From Gracilinema caldarium DSM 7334 (GTDB lineage Bacteria; Spirochaetota; Spirochaetia; Treponematales; Breznakiellaceae), in the NCBI RefSeq assembly GCF_000219725.1, contig NC_015732.1:2542001-2606000 (forward strand): DNA of 64,000 nt. The letters run 5' to 3'. The position numbers and the translations under genes are program-made. The notes below the pieces were generated by a model, which saw only the letters and a list, made by a program, of their open reading frames with translations, had not been told where the DNA came from and searched no databases. Positions 40,673 through 50,678 of this stretch are shown piece by piece. Numbering within the stretch: position 1 is the stretch's first letter; the number at the start of each line of letters is the position of its first letter.

Positions 40673-41817
40673 AAGGCCGAAAGAGGCTGATTCAGAGTAT
40701 TTTTTTACTTGCGGTGTTTCTCTTTGCCCCGGTGGCGGGGCTGCGATTCGTTGCCCTGTTCTGGTTTTTACTGCTCTGTATCAATCTGTTCTATCTTAGG
40801 TATATGGGGAGGCACATCCAGATACGACGGAAGGACCCGGTGATCAGAACCTACAAAAACCAAAGCACCGGCATAGAACTGGAGGTCATCAACACTGGTT
40901 ATCTTCCTCTTTTCAATGCAATCATTTCTGATACAACGGGCTCCCTGGACCCTACGAGCCTCTGCCGCATGCGGCTCGATATGCGAAAACGGAGCCGCAG
41001 AACCATTTCCTATACCCTGCGCCCCAATGAACGAGGCCTGTGGACGCTAGGACCGGTGAAACTGATAATTCGGGATCTCTTTGGCTGGGAAGAGCGCAGT
41101 TTTGAACAACCTGATAGGACCACGGTTATCGTGTACCCTGAAGTCTTTCCCCTGCCCTACCAGGCCTACGACGGCTATCCCCTGGGAACCATCAAAACAA
41201 AACATATCCTCCATGAGGATCCAAGCCGCTACCGGGCTCTGCGGGAATATCAGCAAGGGGATGAGTTGCGGCGCATCAACTGGAAGGCCAGCGCCCATGC
41301 GGGGATGCTGATTTCCAATGTGTTTGAGTCCAGTGTTGATGTACCCCTCCTGGTGCTCCTCAATTTATCGGCCCCTGCATTTCCCCTGAAAAGCCAGTAT
41401 ATGTATGCCGAGCGGTGTATTGAATACGCAGCTTCCCTCATCAGCTCCGCATCCCTTGTAGACCAGAGTGTGGGCTGTATCAGTACCGGTATTCTCCCAG
41501 AGGACGGCCAGCCCCTCCACATCGAAAGCGGCCGGGAACACCGGCTTGTCATCCTGGACAGCCTCGCCCGGATTACCCTATCGGAAGAGACCAGCTACCA
41601 TATCTTTACCGAAGCCCTTAAGCGGCTCCCCTACCGGTCCCGGGTATGCTATGTGGGCCCGGTGCTAGCGGATACTTTGCTGGAATTACTGCTTTTAACC
41701 CGTCTTAAGGGCGGTGATTTTATCGTGTACTGTATTGTACCGAAAAAGGAGGAACTGGAAAGGCTCCACGAAAAGAGTATACCAGTACGAGAAATGGAGA
41801 CCGAAAGCCATGGCTGA
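40669..41817 (+). CDS. DUF58 protein (first island)
   Basis: The 382-residue protein has two N-terminal membrane helices and the DUF58 core RYRALREYQQGDELRRINWKASAH followed by VFESSVDVPLLVLLNL, a VWA-like fold. It overlaps the MoxR gene by 4 bases (ATGA). MoxR-DUF58 pairs are thought to work in envelope or oxidative-stress quality control; the exact role is not known. Confidence 0.9.
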   Translation: MKGRKRLIQSIFLLAVFLFAPVAGLRFVALFWFLLLCINLFYLRYMGRHIQIRRKDPVIRTYKNQSTGIELEVINTGYLPLFNAIISDTTGSLDPTSLCRMRLDMRKRSRRTISYTLRPNERGLWTLGPVKLIIRDLFGWEERSFEQPDRTTVIVYPEVFPLPYQAYDGYPLGTIKTKHILHEDPSRYRALREYQQGDELRRINWKASAHAGMLISNVFESSVDVPLLVLLNLSAPAFPLKSQYMYAERCIEYAASLISSASLVDQSVGCISTGILPEDGQPLHIESGREHRLVILDSLARITLSEETSYHIFTEALKRLPYRSRVCYVGPVLADTLLELLLLTRLKGGDFIVYCIVPKKEELERLHEKSIPVREMETESHG

Positions 41818-43390
41818 ACAGGAACGGTTTACTGAATTTGTCCATCCCCTCATAGCGGTGAGTATCCCCGCCTGTTTTCTTTTTACCCAGGTTGGATTTT
41901 TTTCCCGCTGGATCCCCTCCTGGCCCGTACAGCCTCTTGTAGCGCTGCTTCTGGCAGTTGTTGTTGGTATCCTTACGGTTCTGCTGGGGAATCTCTTCCA
42001 CAAGGAGCGTCTTGGCTTTGCGGCCCGGCTCCGGGAACTTATTATTGTAACGCTGGTTCTCTACCTGGCCGCTTCCCTGGTATCCCTGCTTGGTCCCGGA
42101 ACAAGGGCAGGAAGCCCCATCATCAGTAGCGGCTCCGCAAGCGGAGCTGACAGTCCGGCGGCCTCCCCTTTGCTTTGGTTCCCTGCCTTGCTCAGGCCTT
42201 CCCTGCTCAACATAACTGTCACCAGCCTGGGTCTCCTGCAATGGATCTTTTCTGTGCTTATTCAGGGGGCCCTTCGGGATCGGGAGCTTTTACTGGCAGA
42301 AATTGAAAGCGCCCAGGGTCTGGAATTACAGTACCGTCTGAGGGATACGGGGACCCTCGCAGAGGATACGCTCTGGGGGTTCAGAAAGATTCTGACCATG
42401 GGCCGCATCCTTGTATCCATCATAGTAGTCGAAACCGCCCTTCATGGGTTCCTCTACCCGGAACAGGGCCTCATATCCCAGATCTTTGTTCTTCCCCTGC
42501 TGTTCCTCTATCCCCTGATGACCGGTCTTATAGGCCGTTACAAACGGGAACAGTACGATGCCGGCGCAGGTATAGCCCCCGATAAGGACAGCCGAAGCCA
42601 TCAGGTCCGCACCATTGTCATGCTGCTCCTGGGTACCTTTATCCTGGCCTTCCTTGGAGCAGGGACTTCATCCTTACTCCCCATTCAATGGATACTCGCC
42701 TTTTTTGCCTGGTTATCCGGTCTCATGCCGAAACGGCCCCCCTTGCCTCCCCAGGTCCCGGAACCGATGCCCCAGATGCCCGATATGGAAGCCCTGAAGC
42801 GGGATCTAGAAGCCCTGGAACCGGCTGCTGGTAGTTCCCCTGATTTGACCTTTCTGTGGCTCATCCTCGGGATTTTCAGTGCCGTGGTAGCGGGGCTTTT
42901 TATACTTTTCTTTCTGGTTTCGCCCCTGAAATCCCGCTATTTCTGGGAGAAGGTACGGAAGATTTTTTCGCCCCGCCATATTTTGCAGGGACTTCGTAGA
43001 TTGCTTTCATATTTTAAGCCCCAGAAAGCAGCTCCGATAGAGGGACTGGATCTGGATCCAGATAATCTGAAACAGGTGCGGGACCAATTGGAACGGCTCA
43101 CTGCAGAAAAAAAGGACCGGCGAAAACAGGCCCAGCTCGGCAAAATGGTAGACCGGTACATCCGCTTTCTCCGCTGGGGAGAATCCATGAAGGTCCCCTG
43201 CAGGCCCTCTATGGCCCCCGGTGAATATGCAGAGACCTTAAGTCCCCGTTTCCCTGAACTAGCAGAACCGATTCACTGTATTTCGACCATCTTTGAAGCC
43301 GCCCTTTACGGGGACACCCTTATTACCCGGGAACAATGGAACCAGTTCAATACAGCCATCGAAAGAGTCATACACAGTACAAAAAACTAG
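41810..43390 (+). CDS. Multi-helix membrane protein of the MoxR-DUF58 operon, DUF4129-like end
   Basis: The 526-residue protein has about seven membrane segments in residues 10-330, a proline-rich loop (PPLPPQVPEPMPQMPDMEAL), one more helix near 350-375, and a soluble C-terminal part (RRKQAQLGKMVDRYIRFLRWGE, then PGEYAETLSPRFPELAEPI). The ending resembles the DUF4129 domain found after transglutaminase-like proteins in such operons. No transglutaminase domain is present in this copy. ATG 41810 overlaps the DUF58 stop by 8 bases. Confidence 0.75.
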   Translation: MAEQERFTEFVHPLIAVSIPACFLFTQVGFFSRWIPSWPVQPLVALLLAVVVGILTVLLGNLFHKERLGFAARLRELIIVTLVLYLAASLVSLLGPGTRAGSPIISSGSASGADSPAASPLLWFPALLRPSLLNITVTSLGLLQWIFSVLIQGALRDRELLLAEIESAQGLELQYRLRDTGTLAEDTLWGFRKILTMGRILVSIIVVETALHGFLYPEQGLISQIFVLPLLFLYPLMTGLIGRYKREQYDAGAGIAPDKDSRSHQVRTIVMLLLGTFILAFLGAGTSSLLPIQWILAFFAWLSGLMPKRPPLPPQVPEPMPQMPDMEALKRDLEALEPAAGSSPDLTFLWLILGIFSAVVAGLFILFFLVSPLKSRYFWEKVRKIFSPRHILQGLRRLLSYFKPQKAAPIEGLDLDPDNLKQVRDQLERLTAEKKDRRKQAQLGKMVDRYIRFLRWGESMKVPCRPSMAPGEYAETLSPRFPELAEPIHCISTIFEAALYGDTLITREQWNQFNTAIERVIHSTKN

Positions 43391-43487
43391 ATCAGCTTGT
43401 ATACATACAGGGCTTTTTTCTTTCAGCTCAACATATCAACAGGTGCCTCTAAACACTCGGTTAGATTTAAAAGGCGCCTCGACATTC

Positions 43488-43518
43488 TTGACATTATTGC
43501 ACAATATTGAAATATTAT
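43488..43518 (+). promoter_or_regulatory. Promoter region of the TauE-like gene
   Basis: TTGACA at 43488-43493 faces A/T-rich -10 candidates (AATATT or TATTAT, 17-19 bases away). The motif AATATTATATA is repeated directly at about 43512 and 43528, a possible regulator site. Confidence 0.45.
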
Positions 43519-43550
43519 ATATAAACAATATTATATACAAAGGAGTTTTT

Positions 43551-44333
43551 ATGTTTTCTATAACCATACCAATATTACTGAAGGGTTTCCTTGCAGCCTT
43601 GATTGTCGGTTTTGTTACAGCTTCTATCCGTTCCTGGGTAGACCGGGTCTTTCTGGTGATCATGCTTACCGGCATTGTAGGCCTGCCTATTGTGCAGGTT
43701 ATCCAGATCAACTTAATGGTTGTTGCACTGGCCGCATTGCTGGCTCTTTTCCGCCAAAGAAAACACCTGCATGGGGCGGTTCCTCCCGGCTCTCACGAAT
43801 GGCTGCTTATCACCATACCTGCGGTTATAGGTGGTATTACAGGCAGGGCTCTGGCATTTCAGACAAAGCCAATTTTATTACTTGGACTGCTTGGCATCTA
43901 TGCCATCCTGGTGGGTTTGCGCATTTTTATCATTAAACCCCTTTCTGAAAAGGAAACAAAAGCCCATCCTGCATGGTTTATTCCGGTGAGTCTTGGAAGC
44001 GGGTTCCTCACAGGACTCTTATCCGCTGGAGGGAAACCCTTTGCGGTTCCGCTCTATAACAATGCCATGGGGCATCATCCTCAAAAAGCCTATGCCCTGG
44101 CGACTGTGGCCGTAGTAGCCGCCTCTTGGACCGCCCTGGGAACCCAACTGGTATTAAACCTCCCCACATGGCCTCAGCTGATTATGGCATTGTATGAATT
44201 TATTCTTGTGACCCTGGTAGCTCTTATAGTTCAGAAATTCTGGAACGAAAAGCTTGCCAAGGTAGTGAACTTTGCTATAGCCCCCATCCTACTCCTGGTT
44301 GGGATACGATTTCTGCTTACTGCAATACGGTAA
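43551..44333 (+). CDS. TauE/SafE-family membrane exporter
   Basis: The 260-residue protein has about eight membrane helices in two repeats. The second repeat shows GSGFLTGLLSAGGKPFAVPL, matching the TauE pattern G-x3-G-x2-G-x-G-G-x3-V-P with a Lys in place of one Gly. The family exports sulfite, sulfoacetate and similar anions; the substrate is unknown. AAAGGAG lies 5-6 bases before ATG 43551. It stands between two MoxR-DUF58 islands but has its own promoter. Confidence 0.83.
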   Translation: MFSITIPILLKGFLAALIVGFVTASIRSWVDRVFLVIMLTGIVGLPIVQVIQINLMVVALAALLALFRQRKHLHGAVPPGSHEWLLITIPAVIGGITGRALAFQTKPILLLGLLGIYAILVGLRIFIIKPLSEKETKAHPAWFIPVSLGSGFLTGLLSAGGKPFAVPLYNNAMGHHPQKAYALATVAVVAASWTALGTQLVLNLPTWPQLIMALYEFILVTLVALIVQKFWNEKLAKVVNFAIAPILLLVGIRFLLTAIR

Positions 44334-44340
44334 AGCTTTA

Positions 44341-46344
44341 TCAATGTTTACGTGAGCTCAGATTGGGACCAAAGTGATATTCCAGATGTTCCTGGACTAA
44401 TTGTTCCAGATCCCGTACTTTTTGCCCCTCGGATACCGAAAGCACCCGCTGCTGCCATTGGAGCCAGCCAGTCAATTCGGGTCCGGGGATGCCCCGCCGT
44501 TTTGCCTGCAGAACACGGCGTCTAAGGCGTGTCCGGACATATCTCCGACGATCTCCCCTGCAATATATCTGATACAGAACTAGCAGAATCAGTACAGTGA
44601 CAGGAACGATAAGAACGATCTGCCAGAATCGGTCCGTGTCTGCAAAAGAGCGATTGGCAACAGCCCCAGTAGTAACGGCAGGCTCAGCAGGGCGTGAAGG
44701 AGCAAGAGCCGCGGGTATACGATACGGAGAGGGTTCGATCAGAGAACTACCCGGGGTAGGATCGAATCGTAACCACACACCACCGATATAGATTTCAGCC
44801 CAGGCATGGGCATCGGTGCCTCGAATCAAGTCCCGCCCTCGCCCATCCAGTTGCACCCGAAACCCTTCCACAATCCGGGCGGGGATACCAAGCTGTCTCA
44901 GGAGAACCACAAAGGCACTGGCAAAATGGAGACAATAACCCTGTTTTTCTTCAAAGAGAAACCGTTCCAGGGCTAATGATCGGGGTCCTCCCTGAACCTT
45001 TTTTGAATAACCATATTGTTTCTTGAGATACATCTCCACAGCTTTGGCAACAGCCAGTATGGTTGTCGTATCTATAGTTCCGGGTCGCCATTCCTTGGCG
45101 AGCCTGGCGATACAGCCGCTGGGATCAGGACCGGGATTGAGATACCACACCGGATCCCCACCTTGTATACCCAGTTCGATAGCGGTCTCAGGATAGGTTT
45201 CAGTCTTTGAGAGGGCGACCTCTACCAGAGTTCCCTGTTCGATGGGACTGTCAAATCGGATACCACTTTGCAATGTAGCAATCGTAATCGATAGCAGGGG
45301 TGTTTTTGGGGAAGCAGCTTGTACCATAAAGCGGGAAGCATTTGAAGGCAGGGGAAACCGATCATAGTATTCGCCCACAAAACGGAGCCGGAGAACCGGC
45401 AGAGGCTCCGTAAGGGCGGCTCCGTTCATCAACCTGGGATCTTGTATATAGGTATCCTCTGCCCAGCCATCAGCGGTACGGAGCTGATAGGTTGCGGATG
45501 CAAGATAGATCACCTGGTCCGGTGGGCCTTCGATTTCGAACATAGGTGCTGATGTAAGGTCCAGTCGGTTGGAAAAACGGCTCACACCAACATCGAAGCC
45601 ATATCCTGGTACATCCATAAGGAGCGGCAGGGTGGGAGCAAGCTGAAGTGCCAGAGGCGTTACATCGATTCCGGGGAGACTGATATCCGTACCCTGGGTT
45701 TCGAAGATCGGCACCAGAGGGGCTAGACAAAGTACGACGATACCAAAGGGAAAACAGACCGAGCCTGCAAGGGATAGCAGATGTCTGATTGTTTTAAGAC
45801 GAAAGCGCTGTATATTCATCACTATGAAAAGCACTATCCCCATGCCCAGGGCGCCAACAAACCCTGTGGTTTGACTGAATAGGATTGCCCAGGTAAGGAG
45901 GCTTACCATCATGAGTGTAATGGTTCCTGCGATGAAACCATAATAGAGTATCAGCATGGAGGAGACAACTGTCATAAAGCCATACACCAGGGAGGCGAAA
46001 TAGGAAAAGAAGCCCCTGCCGCGTCCTTGCCGGACCATGAGAAACCATACTTCAGCCAGGGATCGTCTGCTTACATTAAGTAGTACCATGATGAGAAGGA
46101 GTCCAAGCCCCAGCCAGAGGAAGCTCGTTATTTTGATAAACCTCTTGGCGGCGTTTTGAGTTTTCATCAGTACTGCTAGACCTATACTGACTGAAGCCCA
46201 AACCAGGGGGATCCAGAGGGGGCCTGTAGCATGGAGGAAGTAAGCCAGCAGGATCGGGGGACCCAGAGCGGGCAGAAGCAGCACAATCCAGAGTAAGAGC
46301 GATCGCAGTAAGAACGATCGCAGCCAGGGCTTATTCAAGGGCAT
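44341..46344 (-). CDS. Transglutaminase-like membrane protein (TgpA type), second MoxR island
   Basis: The 667-residue protein has about seven N-terminal helices, a large extracytoplasmic transglutaminase-like domain and one C-terminal helix followed by a DUF4129-like tail. The catalytic triad is visible: Cys in KQGYCLHFASAFVVLLRQLG, His in GTDAHAWAEIYIGG and Asp in LRFDPTPGS. It is third in a MoxR-DUF58-TGase operon. ATG 46344 has AAGGA 7 bases upstream; another ATG at 46359 is possible and would overlap DUF58 by 29 bases. Confidence 0.87.
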   Translation of the reverse strand: MPLNKPWLRSFLLRSLLLWIVLLLPALGPPILLAYFLHATGPLWIPLVWASVSIGLAVLMKTQNAAKRFIKITSFLWLGLGLLLIMVLLNVSRRSLAEVWFLMVRQGRGRGFFSYFASLVYGFMTVVSSMLILYYGFIAGTITLMMVSLLTWAILFSQTTGFVGALGMGIVLFIVMNIQRFRLKTIRHLLSLAGSVCFPFGIVVLCLAPLVPIFETQGTDISLPGIDVTPLALQLAPTLPLLMDVPGYGFDVGVSRFSNRLDLTSAPMFEIEGPPDQVIYLASATYQLRTADGWAEDTYIQDPRLMNGAALTEPLPVLRLRFVGEYYDRFPLPSNASRFMVQAASPKTPLLSITIATLQSGIRFDSPIEQGTLVEVALSKTETYPETAIELGIQGGDPVWYLNPGPDPSGCIARLAKEWRPGTIDTTTILAVAKAVEMYLKKQYGYSKKVQGGPRSLALERFLFEEKQGYCLHFASAFVVLLRQLGIPARIVEGFRVQLDGRGRDLIRGTDAHAWAEIYIGGVWLRFDPTPGSSLIEPSPYRIPAALAPSRPAEPAVTTGAVANRSFADTDRFWQIVLIVPVTVLILLVLYQIYCRGDRRRYVRTRLRRRVLQAKRRGIPGPELTGWLQWQQRVLSVSEGQKVRDLEQLVQEHLEYHFGPNLSSRKH

Positions 46345-47557
46345 GGGTAATTCCTTCATTTCCCTGCCGGGTATCGAGTACTTTACAGGGAACCTGGGAT
46401 TGGTTCAAAGGCAGTTGTTCCAACAAATCCATAGTTTTTTTACGAACCATCTCTACGAGAGAGGGTTCAGGAACGATGATAAGAAGTATTCCATAACCTT
46501 TGAGGAGCCGGTGCTCCAGTACTGCATATAGATCAGGGCCGGTTGCACTGGCAAATTCAAATGGGGTCTGTAAGGTTACCAGTAAGGTCGCAGACTCTCC
46601 ATCCCATGCGGCTTGAGGAAACCGGCTGTCATTAAAGAGTATACTGGTAGATTGGTAATAGAGCGCTTCAAATGAAGCGAGGTCAGTGATGGTATAGGAT
46701 TCAAATTCACTGCTGCAAAAGAAATCGGTAGGAATTCCCTGTTCTGCCATATACCGGAGTACCGAAAACACAAGGCTCACTGCCATATCTTCTGCTATAA
46801 GGCGTTCCTCCTCCTTGTGAATATGTGGTGGAGGCCTCGCATCAAGGACGACGCGGAGTGCTGGGGCAGTAGCTTTTGCTGTCCGATAGGCACAGGGTAT
46901 ACCTGTTGCTGCAAATCGCTTCCAGGCGATTTGCCGTGCCCCTTCTCCATGGTGTAAGGGATAAACCGATTCGAAAACCCCCACATCTTCCTGACCTCCA
47001 CCGGTACGTAGTCCAGTTTCACCGCTTCCCATAAAAATGGACTCTAACGCCTGAGAGAGGGGTATGATTTCAGGATACACATAGAATATTCTTGGTTCTA
47101 CGGTGTAAGCGAACTGAAACAAACCCAGACTATCTTTAAAGATAAACCGTTCTACTCCTACCGCGTAGATTCCCCGGTAGGCACAGCAGAACGTGGTGGA
47201 CCAGGTTGTGTTCGTTTTTCCCCATAAAAATACCGGTTCTTCACTGGCACCGGCAAGACCGGGACCCTGAAAGGTAAACTGACAGATAATACCGCAGGTG
47301 GGCAGTATTCCTTCGTAATGGAGGGCAAAGGTATACTGAATTGCTTCGCCCCGTACAGGATGGTCCGTCGAAAACTCTTGATGGAACCCGAACTTCAGGT
47401 AACTGTACCAGACCTGAATCAGAGAAACCGATACCAGAACAAGGGGAAAGAGCACCATAACCCGGGAAAACGGGCCTGCCAGTCCCGGCAAGCTGTTGGA
47501 AAGTGCTATAGAAAAGAGTAAAACTGCAATTCCCAGGGGAGAAATGCGAATGCCCAT
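46331..47557 (-). CDS. DUF58 protein (second island)
   Basis: The 408-residue protein has two N-terminal helices (SPLGIAVLLFSIALSNSLPG, VMVLFPLVLVSVSLIQVW) and the DUF58 core with GVFESVYPLHHGEGARQIAWKRFAATG. It is diverged from the first-island copy. It starts 8 bases after the MoxR stop and overlaps the transglutaminase gene, so the three are co-expressed. No ribosome site is obvious at its ATG. Confidence 0.87.
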   Translation of the reverse strand: MGIRISPLGIAVLLFSIALSNSLPGLAGPFSRVMVLFPLVLVSVSLIQVWYSYLKFGFHQEFSTDHPVRGEAIQYTFALHYEGILPTCGIICQFTFQGPGLAGASEEPVFLWGKTNTTWSTTFCCAYRGIYAVGVERFIFKDSLGLFQFAYTVEPRIFYVYPEIIPLSQALESIFMGSGETGLRTGGGQEDVGVFESVYPLHHGEGARQIAWKRFAATGIPCAYRTAKATAPALRVVLDARPPPHIHKEEERLIAEDMAVSLVFSVLRYMAEQGIPTDFFCSSEFESYTITDLASFEALYYQSTSILFNDSRFPQAAWDGESATLLVTLQTPFEFASATGPDLYAVLEHRLLKGYGILLIIVPEPSLVEMVRKKTMDLLEQLPLNQSQVPCKVLDTRQGNEGITHALE

Positions 47558-47565
47558 AGGTTTTG

Positions 47566-48519
47566 TTATAATCCGGTAGGTTTTCGTATCCTGGAAACCA
47601 GTTCCGATACAATTGCAGATGCCTGTTTGCCCGCCATCCGGCTCTGGGAAGCCAGCACAATACGGTGGGCCAAGGTTGGTCTGGCCAGGGCTTCCACATC
47701 CTCAGGGATGACAAAGGTCCTCCCCTCGTACAGAGCCCGCACCTTGGCAGCCTGCTGGAGGTAAATCCCCGCACGGGGGCTTGCCCCGAGTTTTATCTCT
47801 GCTGCAGTACGGGTCGAACGTACTATCTCCATAATATAGGTCCTGATCGAATTACTGATATGGACAGACCGAACCCGTGTTCTCATAGCTGTTACTGTTT
47901 CAGGGTTTGCTACCGTTTCAACTATCCCCAGGGGTTTTGCTGTCTCATTCCGTTCCAGAATGAGCTGTTCGTGGTCAATGGAAGGATAACCGATAGAAAA
48001 ACTCAAGCCAAAGCGATCTAGTTCCGCTTCAGGAAGCGGAAAAGTCCCGACAAAATTTTGGGGATTCTGGGTTGCGATCATAAAAAAGGGGTCCGGCAAC
48101 GGCATCGTCCTTCCATCAATACTGATGGAACCCTCCTGCATTGCCTCAAGAAAGGCTGATTGGGTCCGGGGGGATGCCCGGTTGAGCTCATCGGCCAGAA
48201 CAAAATGAGCGATAATTGGGCCCCCCTTGAATACAAATTTCTGTTGGTTACTGTCCCATACCGAAAGACCCAAAACATCGGCAGGCAATAAATCCGGCGT
48301 ACACTGTATGCGGGAAAAAGTCAGCCCCGCAGCCCTTGCCAGTGACAGGGCAAGGGTTGTTTTTCCGAGACCGGGAATATCTTCGATAAGTACATGCAGT
48401 GCGCCAAAGAGACCGAAGAGAGCCAGCCGCACCACGGAGGCGTCGCCTACAAAGGCAGAAAGGACCGCATCCTCAATATCATGCATGATAGCGGTAGCCT
48501 GGGCTTGTTCAATATTCAT
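47566..48519 (-). CDS. MoxR-family AAA+ ATPase (second island)
   Basis: The 317-residue ATPase has Walker A IEDIPGLGKTTLALSLAR, the Walker B block FVLADELNRASPRTQSAFLEAMQE, ATQNPQNFVGTFPLPEAELDRF and LGASPRAGIYLQQAAKVRALYEGR. It resembles the first-island MoxR along its length but is clearly distinct. The start is ATG 48519 or ATG 48537; neither has a strong ribosome site. It lies 49 bases after the sugar permease operon on the same strand. Confidence 0.92.
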   Translation of the reverse strand: MNIEQAQATAIMHDIEDAVLSAFVGDASVVRLALFGLFGALHVLIEDIPGLGKTTLALSLARAAGLTFSRIQCTPDLLPADVLGLSVWDSNQQKFVFKGGPIIAHFVLADELNRASPRTQSAFLEAMQEGSISIDGRTMPLPDPFFMIATQNPQNFVGTFPLPEAELDRFGLSFSIGYPSIDHEQLILERNETAKPLGIVETVANPETVTAMRTRVRSVHISNSIRTYIMEIVRSTRTAAEIKLGASPRAGIYLQQAAKVRALYEGRTFVIPEDVEALARPTLAHRIVLASQSRMAGKQASAIVSELVSRIRKPTGL

Positions 48520-48568
48520 AGAACTATTGTAAACCATTACCAGGCTTTTGTATCTGGGGCCTCATACA

Positions 48569-49621
48569 TTAATGCCGCAAAATGGCCAGTTTAAACTTAC
48601 CACTACTCCTGAGCCATACTACCGCACTTTGCATGACAATAAATATATACAGCAAAAATCCGCTCAATATGGCCTGATAGTTGGAGTTAACCCCGGCAGC
48701 ACGGATTAACTCATTGATAGTAAGCAGCGTTAATGCTCCAACAGGGGAGCCCAGCAGATTCCCTACCCCACCGGTCAGCATCGTTCCACCGATAATAGAT
48801 GCAGCGATGGCTTTCATTTCAAAACCCGCAGCATTGCCCACATTTCCAGCCCCGGTAGTCATAAGATACACAAAGCCTGCGATTCCCGAAAGCAAACCAC
48901 TGATAAGATAGGATATGAATTTGGTCTTTTTCACATTGATACCAAGCATGAGCGCACTTTGGCTGTTCCCTCCGACAGCATAGAGATTACGGCCTAACCG
49001 GGACCAATTCATCATAATCACAAGAATTACAATGAGCACAAATACAACCACCGCGCCGATTTTAATCTGAAGCGGCATAAAATTACCGAGCCTATTGTGA
49101 TTCCCCAAAAAGGGAATCACAATATTATAATCCCTGAGTGCTACAAAGGGTTCATAGGTAACATTGATGGGATCCTTATGAATGGTAGTTAAAAGGCCAT
49201 TTGCTAAGAACATGCCTGCCAGAGTAATGATAAAGGGCTGAATCTCAAGATAGGCTATAATAAAGCCCTGAAGCAATCCAAAACCAAGCCCGATAGCTAG
49301 TGCAAGCAGCATTGCAGAACCGACTGTTCCTGTTTTCGATTCAAGTAACACTGCACAGCCCATAGTAACCAGGCCGGTGACGGCTCCGACAGAAATATCT
49401 ATACCTCCACCAATCATGACAATACTCATACCAAGGGTTAATATGATGAGGGGAGCATTGAGACTAAAGAGGTCAAAAAAGGTCTGAAACTGCAGAAAAC
49501 TGCCCGGGAACCGGAGGATGGCAAATCCATACATCACAATAAATATGATTGTTGCAATTATAAAGAGGAGATTCGAATTTGAAATTGCTTCCTTAGTTTT
49601 TTTCTTATTTTGTGATTGCAT
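48569..49621 (-). CDS. Sugar ABC transporter permease, CUT2 type (YjfF-like)
   Basis: The 350-residue protein has about eight to ten membrane helices and the CUT2 signature IVMIGGGIDISVGAVTGLVTM plus GGTMLTGGVGNLLGSPVGAL. It is the last gene of a binding protein-ATPase-permease-permease operon in the order of ytfQ-ytfR-ytfT-yjfF, which imports galactofuranose. GGAGG precedes the ATG by 6 bases, and the start overlaps the previous permease by 17 bases. Confidence 0.9.
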   Translation of the reverse strand: MQSQNKKKTKEAISNSNLLFIIATIIFIVMYGFAILRFPGSFLQFQTFFDLFSLNAPLIILTLGMSIVMIGGGIDISVGAVTGLVTMGCAVLLESKTGTVGSAMLLALAIGLGFGLLQGFIIAYLEIQPFIITLAGMFLANGLLTTIHKDPINVTYEPFVALRDYNIVIPFLGNHNRLGNFMPLQIKIGAVVVFVLIVILVIMMNWSRLGRNLYAVGGNSQSALMLGINVKKTKFISYLISGLLSGIAGFVYLMTTGAGNVGNAAGFEMKAIAASIIGGTMLTGGVGNLLGSPVGALTLLTINELIRAAGVNSNYQAILSGFLLYIFIVMQSAVVWLRSSGKFKLAILRH

Positions 49622-50678
49622 CCGATACCTCCTTCGTAATTTCCGGACTTATCCTGGTCCGTCTGACCACTTTGCTGACATAGGCTCTGACCACAGGGGA
49701 GGCGATAATCATGAGGATGATAATAAAAACCGCCTTAAAAGCCTTTATCGTTTCGGTACCAATTTCCAGTCTCAGCAGGGTTCTGTTCAGTACTTCTATG
49801 GTATAAGCACCGATTATTGATCCAGCAATGCTGAAGGTTCCACCCGACAGGGCATTCCCACCAATGGCTACTGCAAGGATGGCATCCATCTCAATAAATT
49901 TGAGAAGATTAACACTGTCATGCCGACCTGCTTTCGATACAGCGATAAAACCAGCAACGGCGGTGCAAACACCAAGAATCATATAATTAGTAAACTTTAT
50001 CAGTATCGGATTAATACCATTTAGCCGGGCAACTCCCTCATTAATTCCCACAGCCTCCGTATAGAGTTTCAGATTGGTTGTTTTCAGGATAACTGCAATA
50101 ATAATGATGAAGAGGACTGTTAAGAGTATTGGTGTCTGTATAGGAATGCCAGGAATAACACCACCGATCCGGCTTATCAATTCATTTGCAAGAACGGGCG
50201 ACAATTTGCCATCAATCAGAAAAGCTATGGACCTGCCTGCAGTAAACAGAATGAGGGTTGCAACCATAGGTTGAACCTTAAAAATAGCAACCAGAGAGCC
50301 GTTAAAGGCACCAATGAGAATTCCCACCAAACAACTAGCAAGGAAACCTGTGAGGATCGTGAACCAGGTAATCGGTCCGGAATTACCGGCATTCAGTACA
50401 ACCTGAACAAATACCGCAGAGGTAATCGCACCGGAGACCCCAACACTGATATCCTGCCCCCGGGATGCAGCGGTAACCAGGGTCATACCAATTGAGATAA
50501 TGACAAGTTCTGCGGCACCAAACAGAATATTGGGAATATTACCATACAAGGCACCATTAATCAGGGTAATCGAAAAGTAATCGGCCCCCTTAATGAGATT
50601 AATGACGATGAGGATCAGTAAAACTGATAGTGGAAGGAGCAGGTGTGTTCCATGACCTTTCGTTTTAAGCATGCTCAT
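49605..50678 (-). CDS. Sugar ABC transporter permease, CUT2 type (YtfT-like)
   Basis: The 357-residue protein is a second CUT2 permease, with MTLVTAASRGQDISVGVSGAI, LIGAFNGSLVAIFKVQPMVATLIL and AVAIGGNALSGGTFSIAGSIIGA. Two different permeases in one operon suggest a heterodimeric channel, as in the galactofuranose system. ATG 50678 has AGGAGG 5 bases upstream and overlaps the ATPase stop by 14 bases. Confidence 0.9.
   Translation of the reverse strand: MSMLKTKGHGTHLLLPLSVLLILIVINLIKGADYFSITLINGALYGNIPNILFGAAELVIISIGMTLVTAASRGQDISVGVSGAITSAVFVQVVLNAGNSGPITWFTILTGFLASCLVGILIGAFNGSLVAIFKVQPMVATLILFTAGRSIAFLIDGKLSPVLANELISRIGGVIPGIPIQTPILLTVLFIIIIAVILKTTNLKLYTEAVGINEGVARLNGINPILIKFTNYMILGVCTAVAGFIAVSKAGRHDSVNLLKFIEMDAILAVAIGGNALSGGTFSIAGSIIGAYTIEVLNRTLLRLEIGTETIKAFKAVFIIILMIIASPVVRAYVSKVVRRTRISPEITKEVSDAITK

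Noticed and set aside
43430-43487. AGGTGCCT/AGGCGCCT arms as a terminator after the first MoxR island
   Set aside because: One mismatch, a long loop and no T-run; it could equally be a regulator site for the TauE-like gene.
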